This document shows, one piece after another, positions 50,410-59,125 of a stretch of 64,000 nucleotides of DNA. The translations under genes were made by a program, and so were the position numbers. The notes below the pieces were generated by a model that saw nothing but the letters and a program-made list of their open reading frames with translations, was not told where the DNA came from and did no database searches. The stretch covers positions 62,001 through 126,000 of the forward strand of contig CAYRUO010000006.1 of NCBI GenBank assembly GCA_964427505.1, given 5' to 3'. The stretch's first letter is position 1. Each line of letters begins with the position of its first letter. Source of the DNA: Thermanaerothrix sp034436175 (lineage in GTDB: Bacteria > Chloroflexota > Anaerolineae > Anaerolineales > Anaerolineaceae).

Positions 50410-52206
50410 ATGTACCAACAGATTACCCCCGAAGTGACCCGCCGATTAGTGGATTGCGCGATGGGGCGTCTGCCCGCCGATAAAGTAATTCGCGGTGGCT
50501 TGTGGGTATCGGTACAAACGGGTGAGATTATTCCCAATACCGATGTCGCAATTTTGGGCGAGCGAATCGCTTACGTAGGGCCGGATGCCAGCCACACGCT
50601 GGGTGAGCAAACCGAGGTGGTGGACGCGCAGGGTGCTTATCTTGTGCCCGGCCTCTTAGACGCCCACATGCATGTGGAGTCGGGCATGCTGACGGTAACC
50701 GAGTTTGTGCGTGCGGTGGCGCCGCATGGCACAACGGGCATGTTTATTGACCCACATGAGATTGCCAATGTCTTTGGCCTTAAGGGTGTGCGGTTGATGG
50801 TGGATGAGGCGGCACGACAGCCCATTCATGTGTTTGTTCAGGTACCCTCGTGTGTGCCCTCAGCGCCGGGTTTAGAGACGCCGGGAGCAACCATCGGCCC
50901 CGAAGAAGTGGCTGAAGCGATGACTTGGCCGGGCATTATCGGTTTGGGCGAGATGATGGATTTTCCGGGCGTTTACGAGGGCCGCGAAAAGCCTCATGCG
51001 GAAATGGCCATCGCCCGTAATGCCGGTAAGACCATCGGCGGTCACTATGCTTCTCCGGATCTTGGTCTGCCTTTTCACGGCTATGTAGCAGGTGGCGCTG
51101 AGGATGACCATGAGGGCACGCGGTTGGAAGATGCTGTGGCGCGTGCGCGCCAGGGAATGCGCGTGATGATGCGGTATGGTTCGGCGTGGCATGATGTGGC
51201 CACTCAGGTGCGTGCGGTCACCGAGTTAGGCCTGGATCCGCGCCGCTTCTTGTTGTGCACCGATGACAGTCATTCGGCGACCCTGGTGCAGGAAGGTCAT
51301 ATGGATCGCGTGGTGCGGCATGCAATAGCCCAGGGTTTACGCCCTATTACCGCGATCCAAATGGCAACCATTAACACGGCGGAACATTTTGGGGTAAGCC
51401 GCGATTTGGGCATGATTGCCCCCGGGCGCTTTGCCGATATCCTACTGGTGCCCGATTTGGTCAACTTTCGCCCTACCGCGGTAATGGCCAAGGGGCAGTG
51501 GATTGCCCGTGATGGGCGATGGCTCATTGAACTGCCGACCGTCACGTATCCGGAGTGGGCCTTGCATTCCGTCCATCTCAAGCGCCCGCTTACTGCCGAG
51601 GACTTCAAACTAGCGGTGCCCGGCGTTCAACAGGGGCGGGTGACTGCCAATGTCATCGGCGTTATCGAGAATCAGGCGCCGACCCGCCATCTCCGCCTGA
51701 CGGTGGAGGTCACCGATGGCGAGATTAAGCCCGATCTTCAGCGTGATATTGTGAAAATTGCCCTGGTAGAGCGCCATCGTGCAAGCGGTATTGTGCAGGT
51801 GGGCTTAGTGCACGGGTTCGGTTTTACCGCCCGCTGTGGGATCGCCACAACCGTGGCGCATGATAGCCATCATCTCATTGTTGTGGGCACCGATGAAACT
51901 TGCATGGCGCAGGCGGTTAACGCCCTTGCGGAATGTGGGGGTGGACAGGTAGTGGTGAAAGATGGCGAGGTTATCGGCAAAGTGGAGTTGCCCATTGCCG
52001 GTTTGATGTCGAATCGGCATGCCGAAGAGGTTGCAACCCAAGCCGAAACCGTGCTTGAAGGTTTCCGTGCGTGTGGATGTACACTCAATAACCCTAACAT
52101 GCAGTTGAGCCTGCTGGCCCTGGTTGTCATTCCCGAACTGCGCATTTCAGATCTGGGCTTGGTGGATGTGATGCAATTCAAATTCATTCCAGTGGTCGAG
52201 AGGTGA
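50410..52206 (+). CDS. ade: Adenine deaminase
   Basis: A 598-residue adenine deaminase (AdeC type) that converts adenine to hypoxanthine and ammonia. ATG 50410 follows AGGAGGAGAGG; a TTG at 50350 would add an unrelated extension. Metal-site blocks are GLLDAHMHVESGMLTVTEF, FIDPHEIANVFG, IGGHYASPD and LCTDDSHSATL. The C-terminal ligand domain (HLRLTVEVTDGEIKPD, VGLVHGFGFTARCGIATTVAHDSHHLIVVGTD) is characteristic of AdeC. It feeds the base of purine nucleosides to downstream oxidation steps. The GntR gene begins 1 nt after the stop. Confidence 0.93.
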   Translation: MYQQITPEVTRRLVDCAMGRLPADKVIRGGLWVSVQTGEIIPNTDVAILGERIAYVGPDASHTLGEQTEVVDAQGAYLVPGLLDAHMHVESGMLTVTEFVRAVAPHGTTGMFIDPHEIANVFGLKGVRLMVDEAARQPIHVFVQVPSCVPSAPGLETPGATIGPEEVAEAMTWPGIIGLGEMMDFPGVYEGREKPHAEMAIARNAGKTIGGHYASPDLGLPFHGYVAGGAEDDHEGTRLEDAVARARQGMRVMMRYGSAWHDVATQVRAVTELGLDPRRFLLCTDDSHSATLVQEGHMDRVVRHAIAQGLRPITAIQMATINTAEHFGVSRDLGMIAPGRFADILLVPDLVNFRPTAVMAKGQWIARDGRWLIELPTVTYPEWALHSVHLKRPLTAEDFKLAVPGVQQGRVTANVIGVIENQAPTRHLRLTVEVTDGEIKPDLQRDIVKIALVERHRASGIVQVGLVHGFGFTARCGIATTVAHDSHHLIVVGTDETCMAQAVNALAECGGGQVVVKDGEVIGKVELPIAGLMSNRHAEEVATQAETVLEGFRACGCTLNNPNMQLSLLALVVIPELRISDLGLVDVMQFKFIPVVER

Positions 52207-52207
52207 G

Positions 52208-52975
52208 ATGGAAAACCAGCAGCACCCTTACCAGCGTTTGCAGGTTCAGTTGGCCGAGTTGATCGCAAATACACCACCGGGCCAGCGTCTACCCTCCGAA
52301 CCCCAACTGGCTAAAGAATTGGGGGTTTCGCGGGCGACGTTGCGGGAAGCCATGCGCTCTTTCGAGGGGCAGGGGCTGATTCGGCGCCGTCAGGGCAAGG
52401 GGACGTTTGTGGTGCAGCATCCTCGGGTCATCGAATCGGGGTTGGAGGTGTTAGAGAGTCTAGAGACCCTGGCCCAACGTATTGGCCTAGAAGTTCATAT
52501 GGGGGAGTGCACCATTGCCCAGGTGGGAGCCGATGACGCGGTAGCGGCGGGCTTGCGGGTTGAGCCAGGTACCGTGGTGGTGCGTGTGGAACGCGTGATC
52601 CTTGCCGATAACCGTCCGGTTGCTTTCCTGGTAGACATTCTGCCGCAAAATATTTTGACCCCGGAGGAACTTAACGAGGGCTTTACCGGTTCCGTGCTGG
52701 ATTTTCTGCTTCATCGTGGAACACCCCAATTGGCAGATTCTTTCACCGAAATCCGTGCTGTGGCGGCACCTTCTGATATTGCACGGCGGTTGGAGATCCA
52801 GCGTGGGGATGTGCTGCTGATGTTTCAGGCGCAACTGTTTGATGCTAATGGAAACGTGGTGGATTTCTCGCAAAGTTATTTCCTACCGGGGTATTTTCGT
52901 TTCCATGTCGTGCGCCGGGTGGGAACACCCGTTCGTGCCCTCGAATTTGAACATCAAGGAGGAGGTGCCAAGTAG
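52208..52975 (+). CDS. GntR-family transcriptional regulator (UTRA/HutC type)
   Basis: A 255-residue regulator. An N-terminal winged helix (LPSEPQLAKELGVSRATLREAMRSFEGQGLIRRRQGKGTFV, about 28-70) binds DNA and a C-terminal UTRA domain (about 90-245) should bind a small effector. It lies in the middle of the purine-type cluster, transcribed with it, so it most likely represses its own operon until a purine metabolite or related compound is present. The palindrome at 48844 is a likely target. HutC-type regulators usually recognise different half-sites from the FCD group, so this pairing is an inference. Confidence 0.88.
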   Translation: MENQQHPYQRLQVQLAELIANTPPGQRLPSEPQLAKELGVSRATLREAMRSFEGQGLIRRRQGKGTFVVQHPRVIESGLEVLESLETLAQRIGLEVHMGECTIAQVGADDAVAAGLRVEPGTVVVRVERVILADNRPVAFLVDILPQNILTPEELNEGFTGSVLDFLLHRGTPQLADSFTEIRAVAAPSDIARRLEIQRGDVLLMFQAQLFDANGNVVDFSQSYFLPGYFRFHVVRRVGTPVRALEFEHQGGGAK

Positions 52976-53054
52976 GTTGGACGAATCCTGAAAAAGGCCG
53001 AATCGCGGTCAAACCAATGCTAAAAATTCTACTTAAACCAAACGGAGGTAAATC

Positions 53055-54008
53055 ATGCGTAGTTTCTTAGGTCGTGACATTCTTTCGCTGAAAGATTTTG
53101 AACGTGAGGAGTTCTTCCGCATCTTTGAAGTGGCCGAGCAGATGGAGCCGATTGCGCGCAGCCGCCGCAACAGCAATCTGTTAGCCCACAAAACCCTGGT
53201 AACTGCTTTCTACCAACCGAGCACCCGCACCCGCCTGGCGCACGAAGCCGCTATGCATCGCCTGGGTGGTCATGTGACCGGTTTCGCCGATGCCAAAATG
53301 ACCCGCGCGGGCGACTGGTATCAGGAGTCTATTAAAGACACCGTCAAGATGCTGGAGTTCTATGGCGATGTGATCGTGATGCGCCACTTCCAGCAGGGTG
53401 CACCGCATGAGGCGGCCAAATGGGCTAGCGTCCCGGTGATCAATGCGGGTGATGGTTGGGGTGAGCACCCGACCCAGATCCTGACCGACCTTTACACCGT
53501 CCTGCGTGAGAAGGGCCGCATTGACGGTCTGAAGTGGCTGGCGGTGGGTGATATGCGCATGCGCACGATGCACTCATTGGCCTATGCACTGACCCAATTT
53601 GATTGCCCAGTGACCTTTGTGGCGCCCCCTGAGATGTCCTTGACCGAGGAGTTCAAGGCTGAACTGCGCCAGTACAGCCTCAATTTCAAAGAGGCGGAGC
53701 ATGTTGAGCAGGTGATCCACGAGGCAGATGTCATCCTGGTAGAACCGGTGGTGCAGCCGGATTACACCAAGGCGCGCGATGAGCGCAAGGGTGAGGTAGG
53801 GCAAACACCGGCCAATTACAAGATCACCCGCGAACTGCTCGAGCGCAAGGCCAAGGAAGGTGCGATCCTGCTCCACTCACTGCCGCGCATGGATGAAATC
53901 CCCACCGATGTGGATATCACCCGCTGGTCGCGCTATTGGCAGGAGGCCTTCTACGGCGTGGTTGTCCGCATGGCGATCCTGGCTCTCGTGCTGGGTGCGA
54001 TGGAGTAA
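53055..54008 (+). CDS. Aspartate carbamoyltransferase-like enzyme, altered amine site
   Basis: A 317-residue carbamoyltransferase. The carbamoyl-phosphate site is clear (FYQPSTRTR, S56-R60; VMRHFQQGA; NAGDGWGEHPTQ), and the C-terminus matches PyrB (LPRMDEIPTDVD, then VRMAILALVLG). The region that binds aspartate in PyrB is changed: E. coli TRVQ (Arg229, Gln231) reads PVVQ here, the 80s-loop Lys pair is missing and HPLPR is HSLPR. Together with its purine-cluster location this suggests a ureido amine acceptor or donor other than aspartate. A true biosynthetic PyrB role is less likely. Confidence 0.75.
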   Translation: MRSFLGRDILSLKDFEREEFFRIFEVAEQMEPIARSRRNSNLLAHKTLVTAFYQPSTRTRLAHEAAMHRLGGHVTGFADAKMTRAGDWYQESIKDTVKMLEFYGDVIVMRHFQQGAPHEAAKWASVPVINAGDGWGEHPTQILTDLYTVLREKGRIDGLKWLAVGDMRMRTMHSLAYALTQFDCPVTFVAPPEMSLTEEFKAELRQYSLNFKEAEHVEQVIHEADVILVEPVVQPDYTKARDERKGEVGQTPANYKITRELLERKAKEGAILLHSLPRMDEIPTDVDITRWSRYWQEAFYGVVVRMAILALVLGAME

Positions 54009-54021
54009 TACGATCATCTTG

Positions 54022-54054
54022 GGCTCTGGAAGCCGATTTTCGGTTTCCAGAGCC
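54022..54054 (+). terminator. Stem-loop between the two carbamoyltransferase genes
   Basis: A 15-bp stem (GGCTCTGGAAGCCGA with TCGGTTTCCAGAGCC, one G-U pair) and a TTT loop lie 14 nt after the first stop. There is no T tract behind it, so it may act as an mRNA stabiliser or a partial terminator rather than a full stop. Confidence 0.6.
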
Positions 54055-54080
54055 TCATCCTGAGGAAAAGGAGAGGCAAC

Positions 54081-55061
54081 ATGCAAACCTATCTACGTGG
54101 TCGAGACCTCATTGGCGATCTGGATTTCTCGAAAGAAGAAGTCGAAACTGTTCTGGATGTTGCATTTGACCTGAAGCGCAAGCGTGCGTTGGGTGAACCT
54201 ACGCCCTATCTGCGCGACAAGGTGCTGGCGATGCTGTTCTTCTTCAGCAGCACGCGCACGCGCGGTTCGTTTGAAGCGGGTATGGCTCACCTAGGTGGTC
54301 ATGCTGCGTTCATCGAAAGCCGCACCACCCAGATTGCCCATGGCGATACCCCTAAGGAAATTGGAGAAATCTTCGGTCGCTATTTCGATGGTATCGCCAT
54401 TCGCCATGTGGAGTGGGGCGTCGGGAATAAGTACATCAACGAGGTAGCCAAATATTCCCGCGTGCCCGTGCTCAACATGCAGTGCGATATTTATCACCCC
54501 TTCCAGTGCTTGGCTGACTTGATGACCATTTTCGAAAAGAAGGGGCGCGATTTACGCCGCAAGAAGATGGTGGTGTCATGGGCTTATGCGGCATCCTATC
54601 AGAAGCCGATCTCGGTGCCCCAGTCGTTGATCTTGCAAATGCCGCGTTTCGGCTTGGACATCGTGCTGGCGCATCCGCCCGAGTTCCGCCTGATGCCGGA
54701 GATCATGGATATGGCGCGTGAGCAGGCACGCAAGTATGGGACGGGCTTCGAGGTCGTGGATGATATGGATGAGGCCTTCAAGGATGCAGATATTATCTAC
54801 GCCAAATCCTGGGGTGCTCTGGTGCACACCACCGACACCGAAGAAGGTGCGCGCTTGCTGCAGAAATACTCGAACTGGATCACCGATGAGCGCCGCATGG
54901 CGTTGGCGAAACCGGACGCCATCTACATGCACCCGCTGCCGGCAGATCGCAATATCGAGGTCACCGATGGCGTGATGGATGGCCCGCAGTCGGTGGTCTA
55001 TGATGAGGCGGAGAACCGCATGCATGCCCAGATGGCTGTGATGGCCCTGACGATGGCCTAA
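54081..55061 (+). CDS. YgeW-like carbamoyltransferase
   Basis: A 326-residue member of the knotted carbamoyltransferase superfamily, closer to YgeW than to OTC or ATCase. The carbamoyl-phosphate motif FFFSSTRTRGSFEAG, the IYHPFQCLADLMTIF block (HPxQ) and the C-terminal YMHPLPADRNIEVTDGVMDGP are clear. YgeW in E. coli and gut anaerobes belongs to the purine-degradation locus, where it probably forms carbamoyl phosphate from a ureido intermediate. Carbamate kinase follows 31 nt later, which strongly supports that direction here. The acceptor/donor amine is unverified. Confidence 0.85.
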   Translation: MQTYLRGRDLIGDLDFSKEEVETVLDVAFDLKRKRALGEPTPYLRDKVLAMLFFFSSTRTRGSFEAGMAHLGGHAAFIESRTTQIAHGDTPKEIGEIFGRYFDGIAIRHVEWGVGNKYINEVAKYSRVPVLNMQCDIYHPFQCLADLMTIFEKKGRDLRRKKMVVSWAYAASYQKPISVPQSLILQMPRFGLDIVLAHPPEFRLMPEIMDMAREQARKYGTGFEVVDDMDEAFKDADIIYAKSWGALVHTTDTEEGARLLQKYSNWITDERRMALAKPDAIYMHPLPADRNIEVTDGVMDGPQSVVYDEAENRMHAQMAVMALTMA

Positions 55062-55092
55062 AGCAAATTCTCGCGATTGAGGTGAATGAGGT

Positions 55093-56040
55093 ATGGAACG
55101 TAAAGGTGTAGCGGTAGTTGCAGTTGGTGGCAATTCGCTGATCAAGGACCCACAGCATCAGACGGTGAAGGATCAATACGAAGCCGGCGCCGAGTCCATG
55201 CACCACATTGCGGGCATGATTGCCGAGGGGTGGGATGTGGTTGTCACCCATGGGAATGGTCCGCAGGTAGGGTTTGTGCTGCGTCGCTCCGAATTAGCCC
55301 GGCATGAGTTGCATGAGGTGCCGTTGGACGTGTGCGGTGCCGATACTCAGGGTGCGATTGGCTATATGTTCACCCAGGCGCTGTATAACGAATTTCTGCG
55401 CCGAGGGATGAACAAGAAAGCCGTGGCGGTGGTTACCCAGACCGTGGTGGATCGCAATGACCCGGCGTTCAAGAATCCCACCAAGCCGATTGGGTCGTTC
55501 ATGGACGAAAAGACGGCCAAAGAACGCGCCGAGAAGGAAGGCTGGGTGGTGGTGGAAGATGCCGGGCGCGGTTGGCGGCGTGTGGTGCCTTCCCCCAATC
55601 CGATTGACATTGTGGAAGCCCCGGCGATCCGCACCCTAATTGATGCCGGTTTTGTGGTGGTGGGTGTCGGCGGCGGTGGTATCCCGGTGGTGCGCACCGA
55701 GACGGGTGAACTGGTTGGGGTTGAAGCGGTGATTGATAAGGACTTCGGTTCGGCGTTGCTGGCTACGATGATCAAAGCCGATGTCTTTATCATCAGCACC
55801 GCGGTTGAGAAGGTGGCGTTGAACTACAACAAGCCCAACCAGGTCTGGCTGGATAAGATGACCGTGGCCGAAGCCAAGGCCTACATGGCCGAGGGGCACT
55901 TTGCCAAGGGCTCGATGCTGCCCAAGATTCAGGCCTGCATCCGCTTCCTGGAGAATGGTGGTAAGAAAGCCATTATCACCAATCCGGAGAACCTGACGCG
56001 GGCGTTGCGGGGCGAAACCGGCACTCTGATTGTGCCTTAA
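55093..56040 (+). CDS. arcC: Carbamate kinase
   Basis: A 315-residue amino-acid-kinase-family enzyme that transfers phosphate from carbamoyl phosphate to ADP, giving ATP, CO2 and ammonia. Motifs: VAVGGNSLI, VTHGNGPQVGFVLRRSE, VGVGGGGIPVVR, DKDFGSALLA and GSMLPKIQACIRF. It completes the set carbamoyltransferase plus kinase known from arginine, agmatine and purine fermentation; no arginine deiminase gene is present, so purine or ureide breakdown is the better match. The hairpin at 56057 ends this gene block. Confidence 0.93.
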   Translation: MERKGVAVVAVGGNSLIKDPQHQTVKDQYEAGAESMHHIAGMIAEGWDVVVTHGNGPQVGFVLRRSELARHELHEVPLDVCGADTQGAIGYMFTQALYNEFLRRGMNKKAVAVVTQTVVDRNDPAFKNPTKPIGSFMDEKTAKERAEKEGWVVVEDAGRGWRRVVPSPNPIDIVEAPAIRTLIDAGFVVVGVGGGGIPVVRTETGELVGVEAVIDKDFGSALLATMIKADVFIISTAVEKVALNYNKPNQVWLDKMTVAEAKAYMAEGHFAKGSMLPKIQACIRFLENGGKKAIITNPENLTRALRGETGTLIVP

Positions 56041-56056
56041 TTCACGTGCCTTGTCA

Positions 56057-56086
56057 TTGGGAAGGGTGATTTTTCACCCTTCCCAA
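56057..56086 (+). terminator. Hairpin after carbamate kinase
   Basis: Perfect 13-bp stem, TTGGGAAGGGTGA and TCACCCTTCCCAA, with a TTTT loop, 16 nt after the stop codon. It lacks a T tract. Together with the 210-nt gap that follows it suggests that the importer genes have their own transcript start. Confidence 0.6.
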
Positions 56087-56178
56087 GCACCAACTGCGAC
56101 GATCTGACCAAAGTTATCGGTTAAAATACGAGCAATTGGCGTCTTAGGGGTGGAGTAAATCTACGCTGAACCTTTCAA

Positions 56179-56191
56179 AGAAAGGAGGTGA
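56179..56191 (+). promoter_or_regulatory. Orphan, perfect Shine-Dalgarno-like sequence in a leader
   Basis: AGAAAGGAGGTGA is a 13-nt perfect complement to the usual 16S rRNA 3' end. No normal start codon follows at 5-12 nt; ATT, then TTG CCG TTC GTT AAG TAG, are the nearest options. It lies 108 nt before the lipoprotein start, which has its own AGGAGGAGG site. A leader peptide or a ribosome standby/regulatory site is possible, or it may be chance. Confidence 0.3.
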
Positions 56192-56298
56192 GGCACCAGA
56201 AGCACATTAGGCAGAAAATTGCCGTTCGTTAAGTAGTTTCTGCATCACTGCTGTCCATTCCAAGACTCTGATTGCTCATTGTAAGGAGGAGGAAGAAA

Positions 56299-57585
56299 AT
56301 GAAACGCACGTGGTTTGTCCTGAGTGTTCTGTTGGTTTTGGCGGTCGTGTTGGCGGCCTGCCAACCGGCAGCGACCCCTGCGCCAACGACGGCGCCAACG
56401 CAACCCCCTGCTGAACCCACAAAACCTGCCGAACCGACCAAAGCACCTGAGGCAACCCAACCGGCACAACCGCAGGAGTTCGTCTTTGGAATGTTGCTGG
56501 TAGGGCCCTACAATGATCACGGTTGGAGCGAGGCCCACTACAACGCCGGCCTCTATGTTGAGCAGAAGGTGCCCGGTGCAAAGATGGTGTATATTGACAA
56601 GGTCAACTCGGCTGATCGCCCTGGCACGACGCCCGAGCAACTGGCTGAGGACCTGGTTTCCAAAGGCGCGAAATTGGTGATCTTCAACTCCGATGATATG
56701 AAGGATGGTGCTGAAGCGTTTGCCAAGAACCATCCAGACATCATTGTCATCCATGCGTCGGGTGATGGCGCCTGGAAAGAAGGCAAGAACTATCGCGATT
56801 TGCCCAACCTGGGCAACGTGATGGGGCGCATGGAATACGGTAAGATGATCGCCGGATGTGCAGCAGCGCTGACCACCAAGACCGGCCAGATCGGTTATTT
56901 GGGTCCGCTCATCAACGATGAAACCCGCCGCCTGGCTGCGGCAGCCTATCTGGGTGCTCGTTACTGCTGGAGCCAGTACCTGCAGAAGGATCCGGCGCAG
57001 TTGAAGTTCAAGGTGACCTGGATTGGCTTCTGGTTCAACATCCCCGGCGTGACCTCAGACCCGACCCAGGTTGCGGATGATTTCTTCAACAGCGGCTATG
57101 ATGTGGTTATCTCGGGTATTGACACGACCGAGGCATTAGCCGAGGCGAAGAAATTCCGCGGTCAGGGCAAAGAAGTATGGGCAATCCCCTACGATTACAT
57201 TGGCGCTTGTGAAGAGGGGCAGGAAGTCTGCCTCGGTGTGCCGTACTTCAACTGGGGTCCGATGTATGCTAAGTATGTTCAGGAAGCCATTGCCGGAACC
57301 TGGAAGCCCTCGTGGGATTGGGTTGGTCCGGACTGGAATGACATCAACAATCCCGACACCAGCCATGTTGGCTTTGTGAAGGGTGCGGCGCTCTCCGCTG
57401 AGGCCTCGGCCCAGTTGGATAAGTTCATCTCTGAACTGGCCGGTGGGTTGAATCTGTGGAAAGGCCCGCTCAACTTCCAGGATGGTACGCCCTTCCTGAA
57501 AGAGGGTGAGGTGGCTACTGACCTCCAGGTCTGGTACCTGCCGCAATTGCTTGAAGGCATGGAAGGCCAGAGCGTTAGCCAATAG
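56299..57585 (+). CDS. BMP-family lipoprotein of the second importer
   Basis: A 428-residue substrate-binding lipoprotein starting at ATG 56299 after AGGAGGAGG. The signal peptide ends at the lipobox LAAC (VVLAACQPAA), followed by a Thr/Pro/Ala-rich tether. The binding domain has FGMLLVGPYNDHGWSEAHYNAG, the DRPGTTPEQLAEDLVSKGAKLVIFNS block, GRMEYGKMIAGCAAALTTKTGQIG and VISGIDTTEALAEAKKF, as in BMP/PnrA nucleoside-binding proteins. The ligand is probably a purine nucleoside or base; it differs clearly from the first lipoprotein. The nearby genes complete the importer. Confidence 0.85.
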   Translation: MKRTWFVLSVLLVLAVVLAACQPAATPAPTTAPTQPPAEPTKPAEPTKAPEATQPAQPQEFVFGMLLVGPYNDHGWSEAHYNAGLYVEQKVPGAKMVYIDKVNSADRPGTTPEQLAEDLVSKGAKLVIFNSDDMKDGAEAFAKNHPDIIVIHASGDGAWKEGKNYRDLPNLGNVMGRMEYGKMIAGCAAALTTKTGQIGYLGPLINDETRRLAAAAYLGARYCWSQYLQKDPAQLKFKVTWIGFWFNIPGVTSDPTQVADDFFNSGYDVVISGIDTTEALAEAKKFRGQGKEVWAIPYDYIGACEEGQEVCLGVPYFNWGPMYAKYVQEAIAGTWKPSWDWVGPDWNDINNPDTSHVGFVKGAALSAEASAQLDKFISELAGGLNLWKGPLNFQDGTPFLKEGEVATDLQVWYLPQLLEGMEGQSVSQ

Positions 57586-57596
57586 TTCGAAGATCA

Positions 57597-57623
57597 GGGG
57601 GAAGGCTTGAGACGCCTTCCCCC
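57597..57623 (+). terminator. Stem-loop after the second binding-protein gene
   Basis: Perfect 10-bp inverted repeat GGGGGAAGGC / GCCTTCCCCC with a 7-nt loop, 11 nt after the lipoprotein stop, followed by ATTTTCT. It is the same kind of element, in the same place, as at 11027-11051 and probably limits read-through into the ATPase gene, or stabilises the lipoprotein mRNA. Confidence 0.68.
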
Positions 57624-57631
57624 ATTTTCTC

Positions 57632-59110
57632 ATGGCCGGGTGTGATATGAACGTTGAACTGATCAATATTCACAAGTGGTTTGGACCGGTTCACGCTAAC
57701 GATGGCATCACGCTTCATATTCCCAGTGGCGTCATTCAGGGATTGCTGGGTGAGAACGGGGCCGGAAAAAGCACGTTGATGAAAATCCTTTCCGGATTCT
57801 ATCAGGCCGATGAAGGGGAAATCCGTCTAGACGGGAAGCCGGTAAAGATCGAATCCCCTGCCGACGCGATCCGCCATGGGGTGGGGATGCTCCATCAGGA
57901 TCCGCTGGATTTTCCACCCATGCGGGTGGTGGACAATTTGCTCATCGGCCATCGGGGTGGACTATTCCCTAACCGCGCGGAGGCGATTCGGGCCATGCAG
58001 GACTTACAAGCGCGGTTTGGTTTCAATATTGACCCCTATGCTTATGTGGATACCCTGACCGTGGGTGAGCGCCAACAATTAGAGATTATGCGGTTGTTGT
58101 GGTTGGGCGCCAGAGTGTTGATCCTGGATGAGCCAACCACAGGCATTAGTGCCAACCAGAAAGAAAAATTATTTGCGACCCTGCGTGCCTTGGCCGAACA
58201 GGGGATGACCGTCATTTTTGTCTCTCATAAACTGGAAGAAGTGGAAGAACTGTGTCATCGCGTTGCCGTCTTGCGCCAGGGACGGTTGGTGGGAGAGGTT
58301 GAGCCCCCCTATCGCACCGAAGACCTGGTGAAATTGATGTTCGGCAAGGTCGTGGTGCCTGAGGACAAAACGCATTTTGATTCGAAGGAACCCCTTTTCC
58401 GCCTAGAAAACTTAAGCATCGAAGATTATCGCCTGCAGATTCGTGATGTGACCCTAACCGTGCACCGGGGGGAGGTGATCGGCCTGGCGGGTATGGAAGG
58501 GTCGGGCCAGCGTCAGTTTCTCCAAGCGTGTGCAGGGATTATCCGTCCGGTCGCCGGGGATATTTATCTGGACGGCAAGCGGCTCACCGGGCGCCCCTAT
58601 CGTGACTTTCTGGAGGCGGGTATCACCTACGTGCCGGCTGCACGTTTAGAAGAAGGATTAATCCCGGGGCTCACTCTGACAGAACATTTTGTCTTGGCCG
58701 AACCGCAGGAAGGGTTTGTGGTCAACCGGCAAAAAGCCGCGGCGCTGACAACACAACGTATTGCCGATTTTTCAATCAAAGGGATGCCCACGAGCACCGT
58801 GGAGTCGCTATCGGGTGGAAATCAACAACGGGCACTGCTGGCGATGTTGCGCCAGCCGCTTAACTTGTTGCTGTTGGAGCATCCTACGCGTGGCTTGGAT
58901 ATCGAATCTACCATTTGGATCTGGGGCAAGTTAAAGGAACGCTGTCGTCAGGGTACCGCCATTATTTTCACCTCGGCAGATCTTGAAGAAATCCTGCATT
59001 ACAGTGACCGCATTTTGGTCTTCTTTGGTGGCAAAGTCTCTCAACCCATTGAGGCCACCAAAACCAGTGTAGAAGAATTAGGCCAGTTAATCGGTGGCAA
59101 GGGATTCTAA
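57632..59110 (+). CDS. Second importer, double ATP-binding protein
   Basis: A 492-residue ATPase with two ABC domains. Domain 1: GENGAGKST and LILDEPTTG with a degenerate signature (LTVGERQQ). Domain 2: GMEGSGQRQ in the Walker A position, a signature LSGGNQQRALLA and LLEHPTRGLDIE. It resembles the first importer's ATPase and RbsA-type proteins. ATG 57632 lies only 8 nt after the stem-loop with no good ribosome-binding site; ATG 57647 is an alternative that leaves more room. Confidence 0.87.
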   Translation: MAGCDMNVELINIHKWFGPVHANDGITLHIPSGVIQGLLGENGAGKSTLMKILSGFYQADEGEIRLDGKPVKIESPADAIRHGVGMLHQDPLDFPPMRVVDNLLIGHRGGLFPNRAEAIRAMQDLQARFGFNIDPYAYVDTLTVGERQQLEIMRLLWLGARVLILDEPTTGISANQKEKLFATLRALAEQGMTVIFVSHKLEEVEELCHRVAVLRQGRLVGEVEPPYRTEDLVKLMFGKVVVPEDKTHFDSKEPLFRLENLSIEDYRLQIRDVTLTVHRGEVIGLAGMEGSGQRQFLQACAGIIRPVAGDIYLDGKRLTGRPYRDFLEAGITYVPAARLEEGLIPGLTLTEHFVLAEPQEGFVVNRQKAAALTTQRIADFSIKGMPTSTVESLSGGNQQRALLAMLRQPLNLLLLEHPTRGLDIESTIWIWGKLKERCRQGTAIIFTSADLEEILHYSDRILVFFGGKVSQPIEATKTSVEELGQLIGGKGF

Positions 59111-59125
59111 ACGTTTGGAGTAGCC

